A stretch of 64,000 nt of DNA from Candidatus Brocadia sapporoensis (GCF_001753675.2 NZ_MJUW02000117.1:1-64000), one strand, 5' to 3'. Shown: positions 1-9,403, counted from the first letter of the stretch. The notes: a model not told the origin generated them from the sequence alone. Made by a program: numbers and translations.

Positions 1-1
1 C

Positions 2-533
2 ACTCTCAAGCACATTCCCCATGCTCAAATCATCTACGACAAATTTCATATCCTTCGCCATCTCGGTGACGCTATGGACACAGTCCGTAAACAAGAATAT
101 CGTCGTGTAAGTGAGAAAGAACGAATATTTATCAAGGGACAGAAGTATACGCTTCTGTCACACAAAGCCAATTTGGATATAAAGGGCAAGCGGGCATTGA
201 AGCTGCTTTTCAAAGCCAATGGGCTTACCTCTTGAAAGAATCCTTTGGTAATCTCTGGGATTACAAAAGCTCCGGCAACGCCGAAAGATTCTTTACCAAC
301 GGGAAATCCCAGCTTCATGGTCAAGGCTTAAACCATTTCACCAATCTGTAAAAATGATTGAACGACACGGGGACAGTATCGTGAGTTACTGTAATTCCAG
401 CAACAAGGTCTCTCCTGGACTGGTTGAAGGTATCAATAACAAAGTCTGTGTTATTCAACGCAGAGCCTATGGTATTAAAGATCGTGAATATCTCAAACTT
501 AAAATACTATCGTCTTTCTTACCAGAATTATGA
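2..533 (+). pseudogene. ISL3-family transposase remnant, frameshifted
   Basis: The C-terminal part of a DDE transposase of the ISL3 type, broken into three frames. Frame one reads from the window edge to a TGA at 233-235 and contains HAQIIYDKFHILRHL, typical of ISL3 transposases. Frame two (229-351) continues with LLKESFGNLWDYKSSGNAER. Frame three (342-533) contains NKVSPGLVEGINNKVCVIQR and ends LSSFLPEL. The pieces join in the expected order with small indels at about 220-235 and 340-350, so the gene is decayed and not expressed as one protein. The element extends left beyond the window. The sequence at about 551-564 ends GAAGACCCC; on the other strand this begins GGGGTCTTC, resembling ISL3 terminal repeats, so the right end may lie near 564. 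Family assignment is from recalled motifs; the boundary is an inference. Confidence 0.8.
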
Positions 534-628
534 AAATTTACCCACATAAAACTTAGAAGACCCCGGAAATAAAAAAATGCAAACTTTATTCACTCATTTC
601 CACGATGATACAAAAAGTATATCCTCAA

Positions 629-672
629 CAAAAAAAGCCGTTAAATCCAAAAATGGAATTAACGGCCTTTTG
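629..672 (-). terminator. Intrinsic terminator downstream of ssrA
   Basis: Read on the minus strand, a 12-bp stem (GCCGTTAATTCC with GGATTTAACGGC, one mismatch) closes a short A/T loop and is followed directly by a run of T residues. It lies about 50 nt past the CCA end of the tmRNA, where a transcription stop is expected. The T-run is on the minus-strand side, which fixes the direction. Confidence 0.8.
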
Positions 673-719
673 TCATAAAGATCTCTTTTTTACGAAACAA
701 ATCAAAAGAAAGATTTATT

Positions 720-1075
720 TGGTGGAGGCGGCGGGAATTGAACCCGCGTCCCTAGACATTTCAGCATAGGCTTCTACGTACATAGTCTATTTTTTAAGTC
801 TCGTCATCCAGAACCCCAATAGACAGGGTTTCCAATGACCAGTTAGGTTAAAGGTTTCATTCAGCCCCCACCTATCAAAAGGACTAAACTAACCTGCTAG
901 TCGTCGTTTCATTAATCTCGCAGGTAAGAATAATGAAACGTGGCTGTTAATTAAGCAGCCAGTGCCATTGGATATTCGGCATTTAAATCATTTTGCCAGG
1001 TTTTTAATGAGGCCGCCTGACAACCTCAATACGCCACCTGTACCTCAACTTGTCCGGTCGAATCCTTTCGCCCCC
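720..1075 (-). ncRNA. ssrA: Transfer-messenger RNA (tmRNA)
   Basis: tmRNA rescues stalled ribosomes and tags the nascent peptide for proteolysis. The 5' end (minus strand from 1075) reads GGGGGCGAAAGGATTCGACC, the classic tmRNA start. The 3' end reads GGGTTCAATTCCCGCCGCC and then TCCACCA, giving a T-arm and an encoded CCA. The two ends pair as a 7-bp acceptor stem (GGGGGCG with CGCCTCC, one G-U). The tag frame ends NAEYPMALAA and then TAA at 953-951, matching the usual ALAA degron. An open frame extends back through GCG-GCC (1016-1011), allowing a tag of up to about 21 residues; the exact resume codon cannot be fixed by eye. Upstream (1076 onward) is AT-rich with a TTATAA -10-like box just before the 5' end. 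A terminator follows at 629-672. One-piece type, about 356 nt. Confidence 0.97.
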
Positions 1076-1548
1076 TGTTTTTATAAGATTCTGTCTTTAT
1101 TATTAATCTTGTCACCAATACAATTTAATTTTACACATTTTTGGAAATTATATCGACTTTTGTATGAAAATGCAATTCATCATTCTATAATTATACGATT
1201 GGTTAATTTCACAACGAATTTTGCATAGACTTGTAGGAATTCTGTTATACATGACGATTTATAACAACCTTTTTTTAAATTATTTTTATCATAATTAACA
1301 GGACAAATTTAATTTCTGTGTAAAAAAATTATTTGTTATCTGCTAAACGGTATGTCATTTTTTGTAAGATACGAATAACACAATGGTTAAAAAAACGAGA
1401 TCCTCGTTTTCAAACGAATTGACGCAAAGGCCTAAAAGCAACATTATAATACAAAGTTTTTGTCTTAAGTAGTAATATTTAGGTATAGAAATAGCTTGTT
1501 CTACGTTTGCACATTAATTGTTTATAAGGTATTTATAGGAGATGTCTC
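1076..1548. other. AT-rich intergenic region
   Basis: No convincing gene. The left part carries the ssrA promoter region (minus strand). At 1392-1410 there is a perfect 8-bp inverted repeat, AAAACGAG-ATC-CTCGTTTT, of unknown role (operator or short hairpin). A TATAAT at 1445-1450, with a loosely spaced TTGACG at 1419-1424 (20-nt spacer), is a weak promoter candidate for the small gene that starts at 1549. The open frame across 962-1228 is an artefact overlapping tmRNA. Confidence 0.5.
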
Positions 1549-1881
1549 ATGATAAACAATGTAAATCCTAATACATCAAAACTTTTAAACCAGATAAAAA
1601 GATTGTCAATACATACAACGAAGAAAGACGAGGATCATACTGATTTCAAACTTGACGTAGTGAATAATACTCATACTACTAAAGAACTGAAAAGAACAAA
1701 CTTAATAAACTCTATTGAAAGGATAAAAAAAAAAAGTAATATACCTATAGAGCCATTAGGAAATAACAAAATGAAAATTATCGCGAACAATGTTCAAACA
1801 TCGGAACTGACTAAAATCGTTGATATGCAAAAAAAACATCGGAGAGAGCCCGTCGGATCACTTCTCGATGTTTATTTTTAA
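1549..1881 (+). CDS. Small basic hypothetical protein
   Basis: A 110-residue protein that I do not recognise. The ATG has a good ribosome site (AGGAG, 7-8 nt upstream), which supports translation. It is rich in Lys, Asn and Thr, has no signal peptide or membrane segment, and looks largely polar and perhaps disordered in the first 60 residues. The C-terminus, KKHRREPVGSLLDVYF, is more ordered and basic. It stands alone, preceded by a 470-bp non-coding stretch and followed by a perfect stem-loop at 1892-1942. No function is assigned. Confidence 0.6.
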   Translation: MINNVNPNTSKLLNQIKRLSIHTTKKDEDHTDFKLDVVNNTHTTKELKRTNLINSIERIKKKSNIPIEPLGNNKMKIIANNVQTSELTKIVDMQKKHRREPVGSLLDVYF

Positions 1882-1891
1882 AGAAAAAGGG

Positions 1892-1942
1892 TAGCAAGCT
1901 GATTCTCGAAGAAAAGGAGGAAAGCGAAAAACCAGCTTGCTA
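1892..1942 (+). other. Perfect 10-bp inverted repeat with AGGAGG in the loop
   Basis: TAGCAAGCTG (1892-1901) is the exact reverse complement of CAGCTTGCTA (1933-1942). The 31-nt purine-rich loop contains AAGGAGGAAAG, and AAAAGGAG follows the stem. No T-run follows on the plus strand, so it is a poor intrinsic terminator. It lies just past the stop of the 110-residue gene. It may be an mRNA 3' structure or an RNA-protein site; exposed GGA in a hairpin loop is what CsrA-type proteins bind, and csrA is in this window. That link is inference only. Confidence 0.5.
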
Positions 1943-2100
1943 AAAGGAGAACAATTGTACCCATTAAAACATATAGAACCTAAAAATAGTTCCCGCATCA
2001 TCAAAAATATTTTTGTTTTTATTTATAATTGAATTATAATTGCAGATATGGTGAGTTGCAAAGTTACACGCGCATTGATATTGACACTTGAGTTTCTTAC

Positions 2101-2319
2101 ATGAAGACCTTCAAAAAAGTGCTTTTACTTTTTGGCATTGGTTTGACATATATTATTATGATCTACTTAACTTTTCACGCCGTCACCAATGTATACAAGA
2201 CAAACAACCCTATATTTGCGAAAAAAGTTGTCATTTTAACGTTCTTTACGAATATATCAATGTTTGCTGTCAGTGGGTATTTAATTTACAAACTGAAAAT
2301 TCCCGTGGAAAAAAAATGA
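2101..2319 (+). CDS. Small two-helix membrane protein
   Basis: A 72-residue hydrophobic peptide with two predicted membrane helices, at about residues 6-28 (VLLLFGIGLTYIIMIYL) and 43-65 (VVILTFFTNISMFAVSGYLI), and a basic C-terminus. Its stop overlaps the start of the following protease gene as ATGA (2316-2319), indicating translational coupling. No obvious Shine-Dalgarno precedes the ATG. I do not recognise the family. Because it is coupled to an HtrA protease it may be a membrane partner or anchor, but that is only an inference from position. A longer frame opening at 2088 in another reading frame covers the same DNA and is less likely to be the true protease start. Confidence 0.6.
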   Translation: MKTFKKVLLLFGIGLTYIIMIYLTFHAVTNVYKTNNPIFAKKVVILTFFTNISMFAVSGYLIYKLKIPVEKK

Positions 2320-3827
2320 AACGTTTACGAGGTTTAATTTTTTGGTGGTCGTTCGTTAGCGCCTTATCTCTATTTTATGTTCATTTTGTTTTTGCAACTG
2401 GAAATGATGAGATCAGCAGATTAAGACAAGAACTTCTCGATCTCGAAAAGATTACAAAACCACTGATTTTAACCTTTAGAAAAGTCGCAGAACTCGTCAG
2501 CCCGTCCGTAGTGAGTTTAAGCACAGAAAAAAAGGAATACCCGGGTAAAAGAAATGAAATAGAACCTTCACCGCCATCTCAAAATTTTCCACCCAAGCAT
2601 GAACCTCACATCGACAGTATGCCCAAAAAAGGTCTCGGCTCAGGAATTATCATTGACGAACGTGGTTATATTTTAACAAATAACCATGTTATCAGCGGTT
2701 TTTCTGAGGATGAAATCTCGGTAGTCACCCACAACGGAGAACAGTATAATCACGTAAAAATCATTGGTATTGATATGAATACAGACCTTGCAGTTATTAA
2801 GATAGAGGGTGAAGGTTTTATCCCGATTACCTTTGGCGCTTCTGAAGAAGTTCAGGTGGGTGATTGGGTTATTGCTATAGGCAGCCCTTTCGGATATCAA
2901 CAAACCGTTTCTACAGGTATAATTAGTGCTAAAGGGAGGACTCATGTTATTCCTTTTGAAATTCCCTTTGTTTATGAAGATTTTTTTCAAACGGACACGG
3001 CTATTAATCCCGGCAACAGCGGAGGACCGCTGGTAAATCTTCGAGGTGAGTTAATTGGGGTGAATACGGCTATAGCAACCCGATCAGGCGGATTCCAGGG
3101 AGTAGGATTTGCAATCTCTGCCAGTATTGTAAAAGAAACCGTTGAAAACATTATGGCCACAGGGGCTGTGGTGCGAGGGTATCTAGGAGTCGGAACACAC
3201 GATATTAATACTGAGTTAGCAAAAATACTTGGCCTTAAGGACAAAAAAGAAATTGCCAGCCGATTTGGCTTACCGTCAGAGAAAGGAGCGTTTGTTCTTG
3301 AGGTGTGGAGTGATACCCCTGCATCAAAGGCCGGCATCTCCCCTGGTGATGTAATTTTTGAAATAGGTGGAAGAAAAATTGAGAATACTATAGACCTTCA
3401 ACATGCTATCCGTCGGGCAAAGGTGGATGCGACTGTCATTGTAAGGGTTATGCGTAGCGGTGCCGAAAGTGCACTAGAAGTACTGGTAGAGCGTCAACCC
3501 CAGGACTTAGGGGGTAAAACGTATATTGCCATTCGGAAACTCGACGAACCTTCGAAATTTTCTTTAGGTCTGGTAGTCAATGATCTAACTCCTGAAATTG
3601 CAAAATCTTTAGGGATCGAGGATGATCAGGGAGTTCTGGTTGTTGATGTAGAAACAGACAGTTCTTCGGACCGAGCAGGTATTCAACCTGGTGACGTAAT
3701 TACAAAAGTGGGAACAAAAGAGGTTCGATCTGTTTTAGAATTTATGACGCTTATGGAAGAGTTTTTAGAAACAAATAAACCGGTTAGTGTCTTCGTAAAG
3801 AATAAGGGTTTTATAACACTTAAATAG
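2316..3827 (+). CDS. degP: HtrA/DegP-type periplasmic serine protease
   Basis: A 503-residue envelope protease/chaperone of the trypsin-like S1C family. The N-terminus (MKRLRGLIFWWSFVSALSLF) is a signal peptide or membrane anchor. The catalytic triad is visible: His124 (TNNHVISG), Asp157 (MNTDLAVIKI) and Ser235 (NPGNSGGPL). Two PDZ domains follow, at about 285-390 and 410-500, each with the PGDVI loop (SPGDVIFEIG and QPGDVITKVG). A region of about 30 residues rich in Pro, Lys and Glu (72-105) precedes the protease core. The start at 2316 is chosen because it gives a proper signal peptide and overlaps the previous stop by ATGA; the reading frame itself is open back to 2088. It probably degrades or refolds misfolded exported proteins. 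Confidence 0.93.
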   Translation: MKRLRGLIFWWSFVSALSLFYVHFVFATGNDEISRLRQELLDLEKITKPLILTFRKVAELVSPSVVSLSTEKKEYPGKRNEIEPSPPSQNFPPKHEPHIDSMPKKGLGSGIIIDERGYILTNNHVISGFSEDEISVVTHNGEQYNHVKIIGIDMNTDLAVIKIEGEGFIPITFGASEEVQVGDWVIAIGSPFGYQQTVSTGIISAKGRTHVIPFEIPFVYEDFFQTDTAINPGNSGGPLVNLRGELIGVNTAIATRSGGFQGVGFAISASIVKETVENIMATGAVVRGYLGVGTHDINTELAKILGLKDKKEIASRFGLPSEKGAFVLEVWSDTPASKAGISPGDVIFEIGGRKIENTIDLQHAIRRAKVDATVIVRVMRSGAESALEVLVERQPQDLGGKTYIAIRKLDEPSKFSLGLVVNDLTPEIAKSLGIEDDQGVLVVDVETDSSSDRAGIQPGDVITKVGTKEVRSVLEFMTLMEEFLETNKPVSVFVKNKGFITLK

Positions 3828-3883
3828 AACAGATAAATTTGAATTACATTGTAAATCTTTTTTGCTACGCCCGTTGGTTAAAA

Positions 3884-4999
3884 CTATAGTTTCTTCAAAA
3901 TCCCTCTTTCCAACGCAAGAGGATAAAATGCCATGCTTTGGCCATAATAGTTTTGAAGAAAAACTTTTTCATTCAGTCGTTTTTTAAAAGAGATTTTTAT
4001 TGCATCTGATTTATCAACCAATATTTGTGCCATAAAATACAATATCGCATCTGAAGCTAAACCACCGTATGCCACAGACGGCTCTCCTGTATAATAATAT
4101 GCTGCCTTTATTTCTCCTGTCCGAGAAAATGAGGATTGCAGGAATTGATACATCTTCGCAATAATTCTGTTTCCCTCTTCTGTCTTATACCAGAGTATGT
4201 CAAGCCCTATCCGCACGGGAATCCTAACCGACTCCCACCCGTAATCAGCTGATCTGTCTTCGACTTTTAAAATATTTCCATGAACATCTACCATACACCA
4301 GTCCGGTATCAAACCGCAACCATTTACTGTATCTAACCGGACACCTGCCTGGCTGAAAAGCCAATAGCTCGTCTCAACTAAATGCAACCAATGGTTGTCT
4401 CGCGTCGTTTCATAAAACCGACGGAAAGCTGCAGGATTATAATAAGATGGGTTTTGTATAAGGTACCCATTCGTTTCATTACCCCATAATCCCGGCAGTA
4501 AAAAAAGACGATTATCTCCCCCCCGCACCGTCTCATGCCCCATGATGTCGTTGATTATCTGCATAGCTTTTTCGCGATACCCCTGATCATTCCACTGGCG
4601 TGAAGCTAGCAATAAAGCAAAGGCATAATCACAATCGGCATCTGATGCTGGCATCCAGTCGTCGACATCCCCATTTTTCCAATGCCAGGCAAGGAGATGG
4701 TCTCCATATTTTTTACCCCTGCTCAGGTGGTCCTCTGTCCAATGAAAAATCAAATCAAACGTCTTTTTGTCATTTATAAAAACAGAGGATATCATCGCAT
4801 AAGCTTGTCCTTCACTTACCGTGTCACATGCATGTTCCGGACGTTGAATGCGTCCGTCAGGAAGAAGAAAGTGTTTTTTGTATGATTTCCACCAGATTTC
4901 TAATTGCTTTTCAGCAGGTATTTTCACACCGGAGCAGCCATGAAAGAAGAGGCAAGTGATACCGATAACGAAAACAATCTTATGATAACTCGATAGCAT
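3884..4999 (-). CDS. Glycoside hydrolase family 8 glycanase, putative lipoprotein
   Basis: A 371-residue GH8 enzyme of the BcsZ/endoglucanase type, hydrolysing beta-1,4-glycan links. The likely general acid is Glu63 in VSEGQAYAM and the likely base Asp120 or Asp122 in MPASDADCDYAFALLLA; both motifs are hallmarks of GH8. The N-terminus is hydrophobic and ends FFHGC (Cys22), so it is plausibly a lipoprotein, though the lipobox is imperfect. It starts 28 bp after the TPR exporter gene and closes the synthase operon, as bcsZ does in cellulose operons; such enzymes trim the polymer during secretion. It is convergent with the protease gene on its other side. The true substrate (cellulose or another beta-glucan) is not shown by sequence. 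Confidence 0.88.
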   Translation of the reverse strand: MLSSYHKIVFVIGITCLFFHGCSGVKIPAEKQLEIWWKSYKKHFLLPDGRIQRPEHACDTVSEGQAYAMISSVFINDKKTFDLIFHWTEDHLSRGKKYGDHLLAWHWKNGDVDDWMPASDADCDYAFALLLASRQWNDQGYREKAMQIINDIMGHETVRGGDNRLFLLPGLWGNETNGYLIQNPSYYNPAAFRRFYETTRDNHWLHLVETSYWLFSQAGVRLDTVNGCGLIPDWCMVDVHGNILKVEDRSADYGWESVRIPVRIGLDILWYKTEEGNRIIAKMYQFLQSSFSRTGEIKAAYYYTGEPSVAYGGLASDAILYFMAQILVDKSDAIKISFKKRLNEKVFLQNYYGQSMAFYPLALERGILKKL

Positions 5000-5027
5000 G
5001 GAAATTCACATTTAAACAGAGTCCTTT

Positions 5028-8000
5028 TTAGAGACGAATGTTACAAAACAAAACAGCCTGTTCTTCATCAAAAACCGTTGACCGCACAGGCTTTATTTCA
5101 AGTCCTATATTCCATCGTCTCTGATCATCCCATCCAAATTCAAGTTTCGGTTCAGTAAAATCAACACCGCTTGAATCCACACCTTGTTTTACGGCAACCT
5201 CATAGTACATTTTTTTGGCGCCGCTGAAATGCTCCTTTCCCAGATAATGTCTCCAAATAACCCCCCCCATATACTTCCGGTAATTATGAGGAGACCAATA
5301 TTCATCCTTTCGTGAATGCATGTCAAATCCATAGGTTTCTAAGACAATTTTCAGAATTTTAGGATATAACGATAGTTTATAACCGATGGCGGTATAATCC
5401 TCGATACCATTATTACCATCATTATACCAATACTTTTTAACCTGACTCAAGATATCAATGCGTTGAGATACATCCCAGGCAAAACGTCCGCCCGTGTAGT
5501 AACGTCCCCTGCTATTCTCCAGGGTATTAAAATTTTGCAGGACATCCTTCCGCCCGCCTAATAATGTAACATCAAACATGTCATAAAAACGATAGGCACC
5601 GCCAGCCTCAAACTGTGCTGTTTCATGACGCTCCTCGGAATACGTGGACAATTCTCCATTAAGATAGGTTGATATCCCTTTCTCAAAATATTTATTTAAC
5701 CGTAAGGTGAGATGCTCCGCCGACGAACCACCGTGTTCTGTGAATTTAAATATCGTATGCCCAAGACCCAGAGACAAGTCCATAGCCTCAGAAATCCTTG
5801 CGGGAGCATATGCGGCATCCGTTCTGAACATGGTAATCTCATAATTCCCGTAATTATCACCACTACCTTTTTGATGGATATATGATTGTTTCAGCCATAC
5901 TGACTGCCTGCGTCTCCATTGTTCCGATTCCTGAGCAAACTGTGCGCGATTGTGTTCTGGTGCAGCTACCAGTATTTTATGATATGCTTCTTCTGCCGGT
6001 GTACTCAAATTAAGCTGGGAGTACATTTGGCCTAAGTCAAACAACGCTTCGGTGTTTTCAGGATGCCATTCTGTCAGCATGCTATAAAACGATGCTGCAG
6101 TCCGTTTTCTTCCTAACCAATTATTCCTTTTTGCCTTCCATTCCACGGGTGTTTCATAATCTTCCGGGTAATCCTCGCAAAGCTTTTTGTAGGCTTCATT
6201 TGCCTCACGAAAATGCAATGCCCAGCCATATACCCTTGCTACTTCACGGCGTCGCTCAAAATCGGATGGACGTTCTCTGAGATATTCGTCGTACCACTTT
6301 ATCGAATCATCATATTCTTGCCTCCAGGCTTTTACCTGTGCCAGCCATCGTATGACCCTCACATCGGTTGGGTCATTCTTTTCAAGCACCAGGAATTGAT
6401 CACTGGCTAATTCATAATCATTGTGAGTGGCCAGCAATTTCGCATACTGATACCGAAGTCCTGTGTCACTGTGAAACTGTTCAACCGCCTGATATAACCA
6501 ATCCTTTGCAAATTTATAGTTCTGACTTTGTCTCTCTCTATCGAAATATCCTATTCTTTCTATAATTGCTTGAAAGATGGCAAGATTTTCCTGTTGATTT
6601 GTAAGATATTGGCTTATATCTTCATCCGCAATTGCGCGATCACCAGATTGAATGTTTGCAATTGCCATGATCGCTTTGATAGGGATCTTTTGTGCAATAT
6701 CATCCGGAAACATTGACAATCCGGCCATAAGCGCTGTTTTATCTTTCAACTTAACTATGGTCTCAAAGTATCGTGCTATTTCTTTTTCCGGTAAATTGTG
6801 CAATTGAATCTCATTAAATATTCTGTTTGCTTCCTCTGAATTATTCAGATTCAGATAACATTCCACTATACCAAGTTTACACGCCGGGTCTTTTTTGTTT
6901 TTATCCAGTTCCATGTATAGCTTTAACGATTGCTGAAAATTACCAGACTTAAACTCAGCCTTCGCCAATTGAGTCCCTACTTCCGGATTTTGGTGCATAG
7001 ACATCTCATCAGCAATTTTCCATGCGGAAAGTGTCACTTCATCCAGGAGTTGGGGTCTTACCATTTCTGTTTCAACTGTAAGCTCCGATAATAATTTACC
7101 CAAATCCCGATTCGCTTTTTCATACGCTTCTAGTTGTCTTTCTGCAGCCAGCAATAAGGCCGTAAGAATTGCCGGACAGACATCTTTTCTACCTATTTTT
7201 GCCAACAATTCAATTTCTGCATTGGCTTCTTCATAAAGTCCCAAACGTATTTGAGAAAGAATGCACAACGTCAACACCTTAGACCTATCAACCATTTCTT
7301 CACGGGGCAATTTTTGTAAAATGGATGACGTTTTTTCCAGGAGCCTTTCGTCTTTTTCCAGAGCATAACAACATTCCAACTCCAACATTTGCAAACGTAG
7401 TCCGATTTCTTTTCCTCCTTCCAGCGTCGGGAGGATTGATAACACATGATCATATCGCCCGGTTAAAGTAAATATTTCAGCTTTTGTGGCCTCAAGAATG
7501 GATTTTGATTGAGGAGAGACGGAAATTTGGTTTAGGATTTCAAATCCCTTTCCTGGCATTTCCCGGTAGGCATACAGAATTGCCAGTTTTGCTAACAGGT
7601 AAATTTCGGGGACGGGTTTGCTGTAAGACACAATTTTTTCGAGGATATTTGTTGCTGCCGCAAGTTTTCTCTGAGAAAGGAGTTTGTCCACCATCGTTAA
7701 GGCAGAAGTTCTCCAGACATCGGATTCTCTGCTGATTGTTTTCCATACATCAATTGCCTTTTCTTCTTTCCCCACGGTTAAGTACGCATCAACTAAAAGG
7801 GCGCGGATGTCATCGGTAATTTCAATATGGTTCTTTCCCAGTTGTATAGTATTCAGGAGTAAAGGCCATTTCTTGGCCCATGACAATACTTTAATCAGTT
7901 GAGTCCACAGTTCACGATTTTCAGGAAACTGTTGAAGCAGTATTTGATATTTTTCAATTGCTTTGTCGTAATTTCCCGACCATGCATCAACATCTGCGGA

Positions 8001-8666
8001 AAGTTTTTGCAATTTCAGATCATTTTCTTTATCGGGAACTTTTGCAAGTATTTCCTCTGCTTCTGCATATTTCTTCAAACGTACTAATAGATTGGTTTTG
8101 AGAGCCACTACTTCCGTATTTTGTGGATCTTGAAATAAGACCTTCTCACACAATTCAAGGGCTTCTTCAAATCTTTCCAACCCAGCCAAGACCCCGGCTG
8201 CTTCCTCGACAACCTTTGAATCTCTCCCGTCATATAATAGCGTCTGCTTATAATACTCTATAGCACGGTCGTTATTCTTATTTTTTATGGCATTTCTGGC
8301 TGCACTCAGCAGAAGTTTTTTGGCAAAATCCTTTTGCCCGGGAGCCACACTTCCCATCTTTTGCACTAAAATATTATAATGAAATTCTGCCTTATCACCT
8401 TGCCCCTTCTCCTGCAGATAATCAGCAAATTCCAGCTCAACAATATGATCTTCGGGATAATTTATGAGGTAGGTTTCGTACCGCTGAATGGCTTTCTTTG
8501 TCCATCCTGCCTTCGCTGCGTTCCGTGCAGCCATCAGTAGGAGTGTTGCGGCATCTTGCTTCTCTTCCTGTGCGGAAACGGGGGCCTTAAGGTTCAAAAA
8601 AATCAAAATTCCCGCAATAAAAAACAACCGTATCTTTTTACTTATTTCTGCTTTTTGTATTTTCAC
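5028..8666 (-). CDS. TPR-rich outer-membrane polysaccharide exporter (BcsC-like)
   Basis: A 1212-residue protein with an N-terminal signal peptide (IRLFFIAGILIFLNL, ending near APVSAQ). Most of residues 40-900 is repeated helix pairs of TPR type, for example AIEYYKQTLLYDGRDSKVVE and DSIKWYDEYLRERPSDFERR. The last 310 or so residues change to alternating aromatic/polar strands ending in QAVLFCNIRL, consistent with an outer-membrane beta-barrel. This is the architecture of BcsC and PelB/AlgK-type exporters: periplasmic TPR scaffold plus export pore. Its place between the BcsA-like synthase and GH8 gene supports export of that polymer. The annotated start is GTG and no clear ribosome site is seen, so the exact start is uncertain. 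BcsC identity is inferred from architecture. Confidence 0.82.
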   Translation of the reverse strand: MKIQKAEISKKIRLFFIAGILIFLNLKAPVSAQEEKQDAATLLLMAARNAAKAGWTKKAIQRYETYLINYPEDHIVELEFADYLQEKGQGDKAEFHYNILVQKMGSVAPGQKDFAKKLLLSAARNAIKNKNNDRAIEYYKQTLLYDGRDSKVVEEAAGVLAGLERFEEALELCEKVLFQDPQNTEVVALKTNLLVRLKKYAEAEEILAKVPDKENDLKLQKLSADVDAWSGNYDKAIEKYQILLQQFPENRELWTQLIKVLSWAKKWPLLLNTIQLGKNHIEITDDIRALLVDAYLTVGKEEKAIDVWKTISRESDVWRTSALTMVDKLLSQRKLAAATNILEKIVSYSKPVPEIYLLAKLAILYAYREMPGKGFEILNQISVSPQSKSILEATKAEIFTLTGRYDHVLSILPTLEGGKEIGLRLQMLELECCYALEKDERLLEKTSSILQKLPREEMVDRSKVLTLCILSQIRLGLYEEANAEIELLAKIGRKDVCPAILTALLLAAERQLEAYEKANRDLGKLLSELTVETEMVRPQLLDEVTLSAWKIADEMSMHQNPEVGTQLAKAEFKSGNFQQSLKLYMELDKNKKDPACKLGIVECYLNLNNSEEANRIFNEIQLHNLPEKEIARYFETIVKLKDKTALMAGLSMFPDDIAQKIPIKAIMAIANIQSGDRAIADEDISQYLTNQQENLAIFQAIIERIGYFDRERQSQNYKFAKDWLYQAVEQFHSDTGLRYQYAKLLATHNDYELASDQFLVLEKNDPTDVRVIRWLAQVKAWRQEYDDSIKWYDEYLRERPSDFERRREVARVYGWALHFREANEAYKKLCEDYPEDYETPVEWKAKRNNWLGRKRTAASFYSMLTEWHPENTEALFDLGQMYSQLNLSTPAEEAYHKILVAAPEHNRAQFAQESEQWRRRQSVWLKQSYIHQKGSGDNYGNYEITMFRTDAAYAPARISEAMDLSLGLGHTIFKFTEHGGSSAEHLTLRLNKYFEKGISTYLNGELSTYSEERHETAQFEAGGAYRFYDMFDVTLLGGRKDVLQNFNTLENSRGRYYTGGRFAWDVSQRIDILSQVKKYWYNDGNNGIEDYTAIGYKLSLYPKILKIVLETYGFDMHSRKDEYWSPHNYRKYMGGVIWRHYLGKEHFSGAKKMYYEVAVKQGVDSSGVDFTEPKLEFGWDDQRRWNIGLEIKPVRSTVFDEEQAVLFCNIRL

Positions 8667-8926
8667 AGAATATTACAAGAAGGAGGATTTTCTGATAGTA
8701 TTTCATAAGGACTGATGTTATCCGTTAAACACTTTTGCTCAGGAAAACATAGAGACCAAGACAAACAGAGCGGGTAGACTACCAGAAACATTTGAGCTTT
8801 TCAAGGAATTTGTATAGTTGTTGAATTATTTTGATTATGCTTAAATATGCAAGGAAATGCAAAGAAGATGTTGTCTTCGTATGTTTGCAACAGATAGTTA
8901 TTTAGAGACGGCTATTTAGAAGAGAA

Positions 8927-9403
8927 TTACCCAGTTTTGTTTCGAAGGAGGATAACAAAATGTTTTTCCGCCTCTCTGTATCTCTGCTGGTTATAAAGTT
9001 CTATAGCGAGCCACAACCTTATCCTTTGATTTTCCGGGGTCGTTTTGATTATTTTATCTAAGACTTTTATTGCTTCTTTCCTTTTTTCCGCCTTTGTCAG
9101 AATTTTCCCAAGACGATAATATGCATTGACGTCCTGACGGCCTGGTACCTTTTTCATCATAGAATTGTATAGCATCACGACCTGGTCAGAATCAGGCGGC
9201 CCGTTACTCTTGTAAAGAGACCGCAGAAGGATCTCACTTTTATAAACCCATTGAAAAAATCCCCATAATATTCCAAAATAGAAGAAAAAGAATGTTGCAA
9301 TGAACCATTTGCTGCGAATGAGTTTGGTCGAATTCATAGGTAATGTTTCAAACCGATTTGCGTCTTTCTTTGCATAATTTTCTTTAATTATTTCCCGTTG
9401 CAA
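8927..9403 (-). CDS. Small TPR protein with one membrane helix
   Basis: A 158-residue protein with one membrane helix at about 33-53 (KWFIATFFFFYFGILWGFF), followed by a region with at least two TPR units (YYRLGKILTKAEKRKEAIKV and AIELYNQQRYREAEKHF). It opens with TTG and overlaps the end of the synthase gene by 20 bp, so it is co-translated; an in-frame ATG at 9337 is an alternative start. It sits between synthase and exporter, where BcsB or other accessory proteins usually lie, but has no similarity to BcsB that I can see. It may bridge the inner-membrane synthase and the periplasmic exporter. A 260-bp non-coding stretch follows. Confidence 0.7.
   Translation of the reverse strand: MQREIIKENYAKKDANRFETLPMNSTKLIRSKWFIATFFFFYFGILWGFFQWVYKSEILLRSLYKSNGPPDSDQVVMLYNSMMKKVPGRQDVNAYYRLGKILTKAEKRKEAIKVLDKIIKTTPENQRIRLWLAIELYNQQRYREAEKHFVILLRNKTG

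Noticed and set aside
962-1228. 88-codon plus-strand frame
   Set aside because: It lies over the tmRNA on the opposite strand and has no ribosome site.
2088-2315. N-terminal extension of the HtrA protease
   Set aside because: It would bury the signal peptide and covers the better-supported 72-residue membrane peptide in another frame.
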